From the NCBI GenBank assembly GCA_023457255.1, contig JAEWMB010000020.1, forward strand, positions 1 to 64,000: DNA of 64,000 nt. The letters run 5' to 3'. This DNA is from Bacillota bacterium. GTDB taxonomy: Bacteria; Bacillota; Clostridia; Lachnospirales; Lachnospiraceae. Under the pieces are notes generated by a model that worked only from the letters and a program-made list of their open reading frames with translations, searched no databases and was not told the DNA's origin. How positions within the stretch are numbered: the stretch's first letter is position 1; the number at the start of each line of letters is the position of its first letter. Positions 55,542-64,000 of this stretch are shown piece after piece. The position numbers and the translations under genes are program-made.

Positions 55542-55562
55542 AATCTTTGGAATACATTATAA
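55542..55562 (+). pseudogene. Last seven codons of a deleted alkA
   Basis: NLWNTL and a stop match the end of the alkA part at 34446-34794 and lie 24 bases before ogt, as there. The rest of 55349-55541 shows no gene. Confidence 0.7.
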
Positions 55563-55586
55563 AAAGAAAATGCAAGGAGGACTCCA

Positions 55587-56126
55587 ATGTATTATAGGAC
55601 AACTTATCCGTCACCGGTAGGTTTGATTACGCTTGCGTGTGACGGCGGCAATCTTGTTGGTGTATGGAATGAAGGGCAAAAATATCATGGTGCTGCCATA
55701 TCCGCAGAAATGATTGAAAAGGACGATATGCCGGTGTTTGATGCGGCAAAAAAATGGCTGGACAGATATTTTGCTGGTAAGAAACCTGCCGCTTCCCAAT
55801 TGCCGCTGGCTCCTATCGGCAGTGAATTTCGGAAAAGCGTATGGACTATTTTATGTGAAATACCATATGGTGAGATAATCACATATGGCGAGATTGCAAG
55901 AAAAATGGCGGCTAAAATGAATAAGGAAACGATGTCAAGTCAAGCGGTGGGCGGGGCTGTTGGACATAATCCCATCTCTATTATTATTCCCTGCCACCGG
56001 GTTGTTGGAGCAAATGGCAGCTTGACAGGCTATGCGGGGGGGCTGAAAACAAAAGTAAAGCTGCTCGAATTGGAAGGTATCGATATGTCCCGGTTGTTTG
56101 TACCTGCAAAGGGTACGGCTCTTTAG
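55587..56126 (+). CDS. ogt: O6-methylguanine-DNA methyltransferase
   Basis: This 179-aa protein has the acceptor cysteine in IIPCHRVVG (Cys136) and the helix-turn-helix region GEIITYGEIARKMAAKM. It transfers methyl groups from O6-methylguanine to itself in a suicide reaction. It is the intact paralogue of the broken copy at 34808. The start has an AAGGAGGA site. Confidence 0.95.
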   Translation: MYYRTTYPSPVGLITLACDGGNLVGVWNEGQKYHGAAISAEMIEKDDMPVFDAAKKWLDRYFAGKKPAASQLPLAPIGSEFRKSVWTILCEIPYGEIITYGEIARKMAAKMNKETMSSQAVGGAVGHNPISIIIPCHRVVGANGSLTGYAGGLKTKVKLLELEGIDMSRLFVPAKGTAL

Positions 56127-56180
56127 GGATAAAAATAGGATTATTGGTGCAGTGCAGGCAGAATAGTTGGAGGTAATTTT

Positions 56181-56888
56181 ATGCGTAGTGCGATAGAAAA
56201 TAGAGTTTCACGGAGAAAATTTGAAAAAGAATCAATCACAAATTGGGAAAAGGAAAAAATTATTTCTCTTATCGGCCAATTAAATGAAGAATCCGGTTTA
56301 ACAATGGCATTTATGGAGGATGGAGGAGGTGCTTTTGGGAAGTTAAGAAAAAGTTACGGGCTATTTACCAATGTTCGTTCTCTTATATTGATGAAAGGCA
56401 AGAAAGGCGATAAAGATTGGAAGGAGAAGATTGGATATTACGGAGAAGATTTAGTGCTTGCCATAACGGATTTAGGTTTGGGAACATGCTGGGTTGGAGG
56501 CACCTTTGATAAGGATGAATTAACTATTGATAGCGGCGAGGAATTGGCATGTGTTGTAGTAGTGGGTAAAGTGGCAGCTCCTTCACTAACAGAAAAAATG
56601 GTGCGGTCAGCTGCCCATAGGAAAGTAAAGAGTAGGAAGGAACGAATCCTAAGCGATCAAGCTTTGCCTCAATGGGTACAAAACGGAATGAAAGCCGTAT
56701 TACTTGCCCCAAGTGCTAAAAACACACAAAAAGTAATGTTTAAGTATGAGAATAGCATCTTAAGTGCTCAAATTGTGGATGACTATTCCATGGATTTGAT
56801 TGATTTAGGTATTGCAAAGAAACATTTTGAGATAGAGGCAGGCGGAAAATTTGAATTTGGGAATGGTGGGATTTTTCATTTAAATTAG
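56181..56888 (+). CDS. Nitroreductase-like protein (TM1586 type)
   Basis: This 235-aa protein resembles the two-lobed nitroreductase family of the TM1586 type: RSAIENRVSRRKFEKESITN at the start, LAITDLGLGTCWVGGTFDKD in the middle and APSAKNTQKVMFKYE in the second lobe. It probably binds FMN and reduces an unknown substrate. It starts 54 bases after ogt. Confidence 0.85.
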   Translation: MRSAIENRVSRRKFEKESITNWEKEKIISLIGQLNEESGLTMAFMEDGGGAFGKLRKSYGLFTNVRSLILMKGKKGDKDWKEKIGYYGEDLVLAITDLGLGTCWVGGTFDKDELTIDSGEELACVVVVGKVAAPSLTEKMVRSAAHRKVKSRKERILSDQALPQWVQNGMKAVLLAPSAKNTQKVMFKYENSILSAQIVDDYSMDLIDLGIAKKHFEIEAGGKFEFGNGGIFHLN

Positions 56889-57094
56889 TATGATATTTAC
56901 CGGATTCAAGGTTTTATAGAACGCATAGCAAAGACGAATCAACAGCAAATTATTTCATCTTGCCGCAGCAGAAAAGGATAATGTGAAAGAGATGAGTCTG
57001 ACTGCCGCTTAAGAAGCGGAAGACTTCCTTAGATAGATTAAAAAATAAAGTAATCAAAGAAAAAACTATGGTATTTGTTCAAGGAAGATTATGC

Positions 57095-57137
57095 TTGACG
57101 AAACAAGCAACCTATATTATAATTAGAATAATTCTAA
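57095..57137 (+). promoter_or_regulatory. Promoter overlapped by a Per/Fur box
   Basis: TTGACG and TATAAT (57118-57123) are 17 bases apart. TTAGAAT-A-ATTCTAA at 57123-57137, a 7-1-7 perfect inverted repeat, overlaps the -10 end and matches the PerR box pattern. It controls the regulator that follows, so autoregulation is likely. Confidence 0.8.
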
Positions 57138-57152
57138 ATAGAAGGTGATGAG

Positions 57153-57521
57153 ATGAGTACAAATTCAGAATTAATTCTTCATATTATTAATGCATCAAAC
57201 GATCACCTTACTGCTGAACAGATTTATTTGAAATTAAAAGAGAGTTCTTCAAAAATAGTATTAGCGACGGTATATAATAACTTAAATTCACTATATGAGA
57301 ATAAACTTATTCGAAAGGTTTCAGTAGAAGGACGTCCGGATAGATATGATAAAATCATAAAGCATGACCATCTAGTCTGCAAACAATGTGGACGATTAAC
57401 TGATATTACACTTAAGGATCTGACGGTAAAATTAGAAAAAGAAATAGGAGAAGAAATTCTTTCTTATGACTTGAAGGTCAGTCATATCTGCTCTGTTTGC
57501 AGAGGAGCGGAGAAAAAGTAA
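57153..57521 (+). CDS. Fur-family regulator, PerR-like
   Basis: This 122-aa protein has a winged helix (about 5-75; HLTAEQIYLKLKES and ATVYNNLNSLYENKLI), a HDHLVCKQCGRL metal site and a second CSVC site at the end. The box in its own promoter is of the PerR type, so it probably senses peroxide or iron; which one cannot be decided from sequence alone. The gene for QueD follows 49 bases later. Confidence 0.9.
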   Translation: MSTNSELILHIINASNDHLTAEQIYLKLKESSSKIVLATVYNNLNSLYENKLIRKVSVEGRPDRYDKIIKHDHLVCKQCGRLTDITLKDLTVKLEKEIGEEILSYDLKVSHICSVCRGAEKK

Positions 57522-57570
57522 ATAAGCATGAGTAGACCGCATGCTTAAAAATAAAAAGGAGGTATTTTCT

Positions 57571-58047
57571 ATGCGTTCTATAACCAAATTAAACATTCAA
57601 TATGCTCACCGTTTTCTCAATTATGAGGGAGAAGCACAGTATCTTCACGGACATAGCGGATTACTTACCATTGAGGTTGATGGTGATGTAGATGCCAGAA
57701 CCGGTTTTGTGTATCCTTGCAACAGTATCAAACGTATTGCCTGGGATTATTTGAAAAACTTTGATCACGCTCTGATTTTGCAGAAAGAAGATCCTATATT
57801 GCCGGAAATTCTAAAAGTTTATGAAGCTCAGGGGATTCGTGATGGTGCAGAAACCAATATTATGGTTGGAGAGGCATTTGATATTCCATTGGCAAAAGCT
57901 TATCCGGAATGCCGTTTAGTGGTAGTTGGGAAGGTTGCTACCTGTGAAAATCTTATTGAGGTATTTTATAACCTGTTAAAAGACAAATTAAATATTAAAA
58001 AAATGACATTTGCTTCTGGTGACAATTGTGCTTCTATGGAATTTTAA
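57571..58047 (+). CDS. queD: 6-carboxy-5,6,7,8-tetrahydropterin synthase family protein
   Basis: This 158-aa protein has the family's zinc histidines in FLNYEGEAQYLHGHSGLL and further motifs FDHALILQKEDPI and CENLIEVFYNLL. It makes the preQ0 precursor in the queuosine pathway or a related pterin. ATG 57571 has an AAAGGAGG site; the in-frame start at 57541 does not. No other queuosine genes are in the window. Perhaps co-transcribed with the Fur-like regulator. Confidence 0.85.
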   Translation: MRSITKLNIQYAHRFLNYEGEAQYLHGHSGLLTIEVDGDVDARTGFVYPCNSIKRIAWDYLKNFDHALILQKEDPILPEILKVYEAQGIRDGAETNIMVGEAFDIPLAKAYPECRLVVVGKVATCENLIEVFYNLLKDKLNIKKMTFASGDNCASMEF

Positions 58048-58060
58048 GTAAACTGTTTTA

Positions 58061-58094
58061 AAGGGATGAGAGGTTATGCTTCTCATCCCTTTTT
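58061..58094 (+). terminator. Rho-independent terminator after queD
   Basis: A perfect 11-bp stem (58061-58071 with 58081-58091) is followed by T residues. Confidence 0.9.
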
Positions 58095-58186
58095 CTGTGC
58101 GTCTAGTGAGCCGCAAGTTCGTTTGGAAAGGTTACGTTTTTTCATTCTGCAGGCAGCCATAATGAAAACGTATTTTATGATAGTAC

Positions 58187-58637
58187 CTACTTGAATATAG
58201 GTAAAGAATCAAGAAAATTATGAAGGTTTAGGGCATCCCATGGCAAATATTTAGCAATGGATAATCCTACAACATCGGTTTATTTGGAAACATCGCCAAT
58301 TAGTTTTGCTACCTGTGATAGAGTCATTTTACCGCTGGAAGAATCAATTTGGCAGCCATCAGGATGGGCAATCTCCCCCAAACACAATGATCCGTTTCGG
58401 CTGATAGGCTTCTATAATATTTCGGACCGAGCGTTGTTGCTGTAATAGAATTGTTTGGGCAAATACACCATTTTCTGTAGGCAGCTCCGAACCGTCATAG
58501 GGAACTACAGGAACTTCTATCTGTGGCGTGCCGCCGGCTTCAGGCGCAAGCCAGGCAAGCAGTTTAGCACCAAAGCTATAAGGTGGATTGTTTCCTCCCA
58601 GCCATTGTGGAATAATCAAACGCAGTGTATTTGGCAT
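58187..58637 (-). pseudogene. Arginase/agmatinase-family gene, internally deleted
   Basis: The minus strand reads MPNTLRLIIPQWLGGNNPPY, VPYDGSELPTENGVFAQTIL and RIIVFGGDCPS, the head of an arginase-like protein. It then jumps to IAHPDGCQIDSSSGKMTLSQ, hits a stop, and continues in frame with TDVVGLSIAKYLPWDALNLH as the original tail. The metal-binding middle is missing. A ribosome site AAAGGAG precedes the start. Confidence 0.8.
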
Positions 58638-58725
58638 AGAAATTCTCCTTTACTTTAATCATATGTTCATTGTACAATAAGTGTAAATAGAGTGTCAGTA
58701 TGGGAAGAGGGGGGAGTATATATCT

Positions 58726-59946
58726 ATGGAAACCGTTGCCGGGCTTTTGCAGGACTATCTAAATCAAGTGCTCCATGACCCTGAATACGCGGTTCTGGAT
58801 TTACAGCAGCTGCCGGAGGAGTTTCAGGAGTTTGGGAAAAGCCTTGTCTATTTTTCTCAGAGCGTTGTGGAAACCGGTACAATAGCAAAAGCCATCGCAA
58901 AGGGAAACTTAAATATTTCATTGCCACCTTCGGGCAATGAAATGGCCGCTCCTCTCAAATCGCTTCATGCCTCATTAAAACATCTGACATGGCAGACACA
59001 GCAAGTAGCCAAGGGAGATTACCGGCAGCATGTAGATTTTATGGGGGATTTCGCCGAGGCTTTTAATACTATGGTAGAACAGCTCGAACAACAGCGTCTG
59101 GTACTGCTGGAAGAAATCCGTACCGTGATGCAGAGCAGGAGCTTGTACGAAATGCTGGCAGGGCAGATCGAGCAGCGGATTATCGTGACCGATGCCGATA
59201 CATCGGAAATATTACTTGTCAGCCGGGAAACGAATGGTATTGAGGCGGAATTAGGTAAGTGGATGAAGAGACAAACGAAGGAGATGCGGGGAAAGAGTGA
59301 AATATGCGTAACAGAACTGGAACTGATAGAGGATGCTGCAGTTCGGCATTACTCTGTATCGATTCACCCGCTGTGCTGGAGTCAACATAATGTCCTTGCT
59401 TTTGTGCTCACAGATATCAGTACGCAAACAGAACAACTAAGAAAACTTCAAAATATTGCCAATATTGATACCTTAACTCAGCTATATAACCGGCGATATG
59501 GTATGGAGATTCTGGAAAAATGGATTTCCGAAAGCCGGAGCTTTGTTTTGTGTTTCATCGATATTGATAACCTGAAATTTGTGAATGACCGATATGGACA
59601 CGCAGAGGGGGATCAGTATATTACCTGTGTATCGGGTACAATTCGCAAATTTTCTCCGGATGCGGTCGTATGCCGTATCGGCGGAGATGAATTTATGTTA
59701 CTTGCCGAAAATTGGAATACGGAAGAGGCAGCAAAGCAATTGGAAGTATTACGAAATCAGATGATTGGCTGCGGCGTCTCCTATGAACGCAGTGTAAGCT
59801 ATGGGGTTCTTCCGGTTGGAACGGACAATACGCTGCAGGCTAGCGACCTGCTGAGTGCTGCCGACGAAAAGATGTATGAATATAAACGGGCTTATAAACT
59901 GCGGCAAAAGTGCAGGTATAATTACGAGAAAAATCAATCCGATTAA
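58726..59946 (+). CDS. Diguanylate cyclase
   Basis: This 406-aa protein has a HAMP-like start (IAKGNLNISLPPSGNEMAAP), a PAS-like sensor segment (about 145-235) and a C-terminal GGDEF domain whose active site is exactly GGDEF (319-323). It makes cyclic di-GMP. The inhibitory RxxD site upstream of GGDEF is not present, so product inhibition may be absent. No membrane segment is evident. The start has an AGGGGGGAG site. Confidence 0.9.
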   Translation: METVAGLLQDYLNQVLHDPEYAVLDLQQLPEEFQEFGKSLVYFSQSVVETGTIAKAIAKGNLNISLPPSGNEMAAPLKSLHASLKHLTWQTQQVAKGDYRQHVDFMGDFAEAFNTMVEQLEQQRLVLLEEIRTVMQSRSLYEMLAGQIEQRIIVTDADTSEILLVSRETNGIEAELGKWMKRQTKEMRGKSEICVTELELIEDAAVRHYSVSIHPLCWSQHNVLAFVLTDISTQTEQLRKLQNIANIDTLTQLYNRRYGMEILEKWISESRSFVLCFIDIDNLKFVNDRYGHAEGDQYITCVSGTIRKFSPDAVVCRIGGDEFMLLAENWNTEEAAKQLEVLRNQMIGCGVSYERSVSYGVLPVGTDNTLQASDLLSAADEKMYEYKRAYKLRQKCRYNYEKNQSD

Positions 59947-60040
59947 TATCAACTGTATACAGCCATAGGAAACCGGATTGCTCTAGGATAGCAGCAAGAG
60001 GAATAAATATGTGTCTGTAAAATAATTATGGGAGGAGCAT

Positions 60041-60178
60041 ATTGCTGTGACGCTCAGCATAGGCCTTGCATGAGGAGCCGTTCCTGTTACTTTTCAGGAC
60101 TTATATCAAAGGACGGATGAAGTGTTGTATCTGGCAAAACGAAATGGATGTAACGGCTATGATATCAATGAAATACTG
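60041..60178 (+). pseudogene. C-terminal remnant of a GGDEF domain, fused in frame to ku
   Basis: The sequence reads IAVTLSIGLA, a TGA, then VTFQDLYQRTDEVLYLAKRN, the last helix region of a GGDEF domain. After the TGA the frame runs without a stop into ku, so ku could be expressed with an odd N-terminal extension if translation starts early. Confidence 0.75.
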
Positions 60179-60226
60179 AATACTTATAACCAAGTTGGAA
60201 ACAATACCCTTGGAGGTGTTTTCATT

Positions 60227-61000
60227 ATGATATCACGAAAATCAGTTATAACATTTGGCATGGTGGCAATTCCGATAGCGATGTTTACAACCACACAGGA
60301 CAATGACATCCATTTTAATCAACTCCATAAGGAAGACAATAGCCGAATTCGATACAAAAAGACCTGCGCTCACTGTGGTAAGGAAATAAAATCGCAGGAT
60401 ATTGTAAAGGGCTATGAGTACGAGGATGATAAATATGTCGTTGTTACGGAAGAAGAGATTGAAAAAATTAAGACAGAAAAAGAAAAATCAATTCAAATAC
60501 TGCATTTTGCTCAATTAAACCAGATTTCACCCGTTTATTATGAAAAGACCTATCAGGCTGCACCGGAGGTGGGTGGAGAAAAGGCATTTGAGCTGCTTCG
60601 TTCTGCCCTGATGGGGGAACAAAAGATTGCAATAGGCAAAACTGTCATGGGTACAAAGGATACACTAATGGCTATTATTCCCCGGGAAGATGGAATCCTT
60701 ATATCCACGATGTTTTATGAAGATGAGATTAAAGCCTTTCAAAAACCGTATACAAAGCCAGAAGTTTCCGAGCAGGAAATGAATATGGCAAAAGTACTGA
60801 TTAATTCGATGGATACACCGTTTGATCCTTCGAAATATAAAGATGAATACCAAGAGAGACTTCGTACTCTTATTGAGACAAAGATTTCCGGGAAAGAGGT
60901 CGTTGCCGCAGAGTCAGAGGGAGCCGGCAAAGTCATTGATCTTATGGATGCTCTTAAAGCCAGTGTAGAAAAAGCGAAGAAAGATAAGGAAACAGCGTAA
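60227..61000 (+). CDS. ku: DNA end-binding protein Ku
   Basis: This 257-aa protein is a complete bacterial Ku core (SVITFGMVAIPIAMF, HFNQLHKEDNSRI, CAHCGKE, KTYQAAPEVGG) with a short Lys-rich end. It forms a ring on broken DNA ends and recruits LigD. The ATG at 60227 has a GGAGGTG site and lies after the GGDEF remnant; a GTG at 60122 would add the remnant. It is followed by ligD 4 bases after its stop. Confidence 0.93.
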   Translation: MISRKSVITFGMVAIPIAMFTTTQDNDIHFNQLHKEDNSRIRYKKTCAHCGKEIKSQDIVKGYEYEDDKYVVVTEEEIEKIKTEKEKSIQILHFAQLNQISPVYYEKTYQAAPEVGGEKAFELLRSALMGEQKIAIGKTVMGTKDTLMAIIPREDGILISTMFYEDEIKAFQKPYTKPEVSEQEMNMAKVLINSMDTPFDPSKYKDEYQERLRTLIETKISGKEVVAAESEGAGKVIDLMDALKASVEKAKKDKETA

Positions 61001-61004
61001 TTGT

Positions 61005-63446
61005 ATGACTGCAAAGCTAAATGAGTACAACCAAAAAAGAAATTTCGAAAAAACACTGGAACCAGAAGGAATTACGGAAACCTCTGAAGAGAGTCTGCGG
61101 TTTGTCGTCCAGCACCATATGGCTCGCCGGGCGCATTATGATTTTCGTTTGGAATGGAATGAGGTTCTTTTAAGCTGGGCGGTACCTAAAGGGCCTTCTT
61201 ATAATACCAGTGATAAAAGACTCGCCGTACAAGTGGAAAACCACCCCTTGGAATATAGGAACTTTGAAGGAACGATTCCCAAAGGGGAATACGGCGGCGG
61301 AGTAGTGATGCTTTGGGATGAAGGCTTCTGGGAACCTTTAGGAAATGTTGAAGAAGGATTACGAGAGGGAATGCTTAAGTTTGTACTAAAAGGAAAACGA
61401 CTTAAGGGAAAGTGGGCTTTAATCCGATTGAGGGCAAAGGCAGGAGAGGTGAAGGATAACTGGCTTTTACTGAAAGAAAAAGATGAATATGTGAAAACTA
61501 AGGAAGGGATATATGAATTTACTACCAGTATCCGAACCGGACGTACCATGAAGGAAATCGAAGAAGGAGAAAATGAAAAAATCATTAGAAATCCTTTCAA
61601 TACAGCCGATGCACAGCTTGCTAAGTTAGTTACTACAGTACCTAAGGGGGAAGATTGGCTTTATGAGCTGAAATATGACGGATATAGAATTCTTGCATTT
61701 GTAGAAGGCAACAACGTCCGGCTGATTACCAGAAACGGTAATGATTATGTGAGGCGGTTTCAGGACGTAGCGGATTCTCTTATAGAATTTGCTGCCGGAA
61801 GAGCCATGGTTTTAGACGGGGAAATGGTAATTACAGATGAATCCGGGAAGACAGATTTTCAAGCCTTACAAAATTATATGAAAAATCCTGAGACTCAAAA
61901 CCTTACTTATATCATCTTTGATTTACTTGCATTGGATGGAAGGGACCTTCGTGAACATCCGTTAATTGACAGAAAAGAGATGCTTGAAAGTTTGATGAAG
62001 GATGCTCCTAAAAGCCTTTACTATAGCCGTTTTGTCAGAGGGCATGGGAAAGAAAGCTTTGCGGTGGCTTGTGAGACCGGCATGGAAGGAATTGTAGGTA
62101 AAAAAGCCGACTCTGTTTACAGTGGTTCCAGAAACGGTGATTGGATTAAACTCAAATGTGATAGAAGGCAGGAATTTATAATTGGAGGATATACCCGCTC
62201 CGACAAAAAAGCAAGTGGAATCAGTTCTCTTCTTCTAGGTGTGTATGAGGGGGAAGAATTGATTTATGCCGGACGTGCCGGCACTGGATTAGGCGAGTCT
62301 GATATGAAAACTCTTGAGGAGGCATTTGAGAATATCAAGAGAACGGATTCGGCTTTTAAAACTGCGCCGAAACAAAGACCAAAGGAAATAATTATATGGC
62401 TTGAACCGGAGTTGGTTGCAGAAATCAAATATGCGGAATTGACGAAAGATAATTTACTAAGGCAAGCTAGCTTTAAAGGCCTGCGGACAGACAAAGACCC
62501 AATGGATATAAAGTGGGAAAGACCAGAGAAAGCAACAAATTCCCGAGCTTTAAAGAAAGAAGTGGAGAAGCCTATGGAAGCAAATTCAAACAGCATTGTT
62601 GTGGAAGGAGTAAAAATCTCCAGTCCGGATAAGGTGATGTTTGATGACCCTGTTATCACAAAATTAGATGTGGTTCAGTATTATGCAAAGATTTCAGAAT
62701 ATATGCTGCCGTATGTTAGCCATAGGATTCTTAGTATAGTAAGATGCCCCAAAGGAATTTCACAGACTTGTTTCTATAAGAAGCATCCAGGTTTAGGCAG
62801 CAAGGGAATTATTACGCTGCCGATTGCTGTCGGCAGCGGGGAAACAGAGGATTATTTCTATATTGACAGTGCCTCGGGCCTGATATCCGAAGTACAGATG
62901 GGAACACTGGAATTTCATACTTGGGGAAGCCGTGTTGATGAACTTGAAAAACCTGATGTGATGGTATTTGATTTGGATCCGGATGAAGGGATGGAGCTAA
63001 GTCAAGTACGTCAGGGTGTAAAGGATGTCAAAAGTATTTTAAAAGAATTATCTCTTAACTCCTATCTTAAGACAAGTGGCGGAAAAGGGTACCATGTGGT
63101 TGTTCCCTTAAAGCCGGTTGTGACTTGGGATACATTTCATGATTTTGCCAGGAGATTTGCAGAGGTAATGGAGCAGAAGTGGCCTGACCGGTATACCAGC
63201 AATGTAAGAAAAGTGAAACGTTCCGGCAAGATATTTATTGATTGGATTCGAAATGGCAGGGGTGCTACCAGTGTTGCTCCTTATTCGATAAGAGCCAGGA
63301 AGGGAGCAAGGGTATCCATGCCTATCTCGTGGGAGGAGCTGGACACGGTTGCTCCAAGCGATATCACTATGGAAGAGGCACTCTCGAGGATAAATGACAC
63401 TGATCCTTGGAAAGATTTTTTTCAGAATAATCAGAGGCTAAAATAG
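61005..63446 (+). CDS. ligD: Non-homologous end-joining ligase LigD
   Basis: This 813-aa protein has all three LigD modules in the order phosphoesterase, ligase, polymerase: HMARRAHYDFRLEW and TIPKGEYGGG (about 30-100), the ligase site ELKYDGYR with Lys223, and a polymerase/primase part with VDELEKPDVMVFDLDPDEG and YTSNVRKVKRSGKIFIDWIR near the end. It seals double-strand breaks held by Ku. The pair is one operon and appears intact. Confidence 0.95.
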   Translation: MTAKLNEYNQKRNFEKTLEPEGITETSEESLRFVVQHHMARRAHYDFRLEWNEVLLSWAVPKGPSYNTSDKRLAVQVENHPLEYRNFEGTIPKGEYGGGVVMLWDEGFWEPLGNVEEGLREGMLKFVLKGKRLKGKWALIRLRAKAGEVKDNWLLLKEKDEYVKTKEGIYEFTTSIRTGRTMKEIEEGENEKIIRNPFNTADAQLAKLVTTVPKGEDWLYELKYDGYRILAFVEGNNVRLITRNGNDYVRRFQDVADSLIEFAAGRAMVLDGEMVITDESGKTDFQALQNYMKNPETQNLTYIIFDLLALDGRDLREHPLIDRKEMLESLMKDAPKSLYYSRFVRGHGKESFAVACETGMEGIVGKKADSVYSGSRNGDWIKLKCDRRQEFIIGGYTRSDKKASGISSLLLGVYEGEELIYAGRAGTGLGESDMKTLEEAFENIKRTDSAFKTAPKQRPKEIIIWLEPELVAEIKYAELTKDNLLRQASFKGLRTDKDPMDIKWERPEKATNSRALKKEVEKPMEANSNSIVVEGVKISSPDKVMFDDPVITKLDVVQYYAKISEYMLPYVSHRILSIVRCPKGISQTCFYKKHPGLGSKGIITLPIAVGSGETEDYFYIDSASGLISEVQMGTLEFHTWGSRVDELEKPDVMVFDLDPDEGMELSQVRQGVKDVKSILKELSLNSYLKTSGGKGYHVVVPLKPVVTWDTFHDFARRFAEVMEQKWPDRYTSNVRKVKRSGKIFIDWIRNGRGATSVAPYSIRARKGARVSMPISWEELDTVAPSDITMEEALSRINDTDPWKDFFQNNQRLK

Positions 63447-63528
63447 GTTAAGAGGCTGCCGTAAAAAGAAAATTCATACCGGACATGGTATAGGGATAGT
63501 CATTGTATTTAGAGGGGGAATTATAAGA

Positions 63529-63801
63529 ATGTATGTATATTTAATGAAAAATATCAACCCTCTTAATGAGGAAATCATTAAGAAACACGTTGAGCATCTA
63601 AAAGAATTAAAAAGGCAGAACAAACTGGTTCTTTGCGGGCCATTCACGGATTATCCGGGAGGTATGGTTGTTTTCTTGGCAAAAGATTTGGAAGAAGCCA
63701 CGAACATTGCAAAATCGGACCCTTTTATCAGTTCAGGATGTAAATCTTTTGAGATTCGGACATTAGAATCAGCGGATGAGGATAATAACTATCTATTATA
63801 A
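63529..63801 (+). CDS. YCII-related protein
   Basis: This 90-aa protein has the YCII fold: HVEHLKELKRQNKLVLCGPF, a gly-rich GGMVVFLAKDLEEA and SDPFISSGCKSFEIR. The family is small, dimeric and of unknown activity. A GAGGGGG site precedes the ATG. Confidence 0.85.
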   Translation: MYVYLMKNINPLNEEIIKKHVEHLKELKRQNKLVLCGPFTDYPGGMVVFLAKDLEEATNIAKSDPFISSGCKSFEIRTLESADEDNNYLL

Positions 63802-64000
63802 GGTTATAACAAATTAGCATAACTTTGGCTGTCATTAGCTTTTTTAAGAGGCGTTTATTTACCATAAACTACATAACAATATAATTTTAAATAGTGGAAC
63901 TTTGCAAGAAGAATCTCGTCTAATCAACAAGTCAGGCTAACAAAAAGGAAGAAGTTAATTACTAAGTGGTGTGGCAGTACTTATCCTCGTAGCAAAAGAT
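63802..64000. other. Terminal non-coding stretch
   Basis: No open frame, RNA gene or clear hairpin could be supported up to the right edge. Confidence 0.4.

Overview
The window looks like chromosome of an AT-rich, spore-forming Firmicute of the Lachnospiraceae type (Clostridium cluster XIVa or a relative). The evidence is its base composition, strong AGGAGG ribosome binding sites, frequent TTG/GTG starts, and families common in that group: DUF6273, DUF4183, a YolD-like protein, a YtrA-type GntR/ABC operon and type I-B cas genes. No rRNA or tRNA gene was seen. The window is mostly accessory DNA, and about a fifth of the recognisable genes are broken.

1-9.2 kb is an integrative-element or defence-like island. 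It opens with two overlapping serine-recombinase genes. A helicase of about 1,013 aa follows, with an R-x6-H motif near its N-terminus, and two bases later a coiled-coil protein with a C-terminal membrane anchor. A zinc-ribbon mini-protein, a small acidic protein and a secreted Ig-like protein come next. The island closes with a two-gene module (7371-9178). The tail of a second copy of that module's first gene lies just upstream of the helicase.

9.2-24.8 kb is a mosaic of single-gene inserts and wrecks. Intact genes include a C45-type acyltransferase lipoprotein, a GntR/ABC operon with a perfect palindromic operator, a TIGR04076 protein, a 974-aa protein with a PLD-like HDR motif flanked by direct repeats, a uracil-DNA-glycosylase-like protein, topoisomerase III and a DUF6273 protein. 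Broken genes include a YolD homologue, two GNAT copies and a pyridoxamine-phosphate-oxidase-like gene. A dispersed terminator-plus-promoter repeat recurs here and near 53.2 kb.

24.8-34.3 kb encodes the four acetyl-CoA carboxylase subunits behind a consensus promoter and a leader with mutually exclusive hairpins. After it come a truncated ABC-2 permease joined to a headless PKS/NRPS-type thioesterase, a LolD/FtsX-type exporter and an Sfp-type phosphopantetheinyl transferase. This reads as a polyketide or lipopeptide cluster whose megasynthase was deleted. A group II intron fragment follows.

34.4-38.5 kb holds alkylation-repair genes (ada-alkA and ogt broken, a second alkA intact) and a catalase broken by two one-base frameshifts. 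39.1-46.7 kb is a type I-B CRISPR-Cas locus: cas6-cas8b-cas7-cas5-cas3, a stump of cas4, no cas1/cas2, and an array of 11 repeats. 47-52 kb (minus strand) encodes DUF4183 and Ig-like proteins, probably of the spore or cell surface. 52-58 kb carries small housekeeping or stress genes: cupin, VOC, pentapeptide protein, an intact ogt, nitroreductase, a Fur/PerR regulator with its box, and QueD. 58-64 kb has an arginase-like wreck, a diguanylate cyclase, then Ku and LigD for non-homologous end joining and a YCII protein. DNA-repair genes are unusually dense across the whole window.
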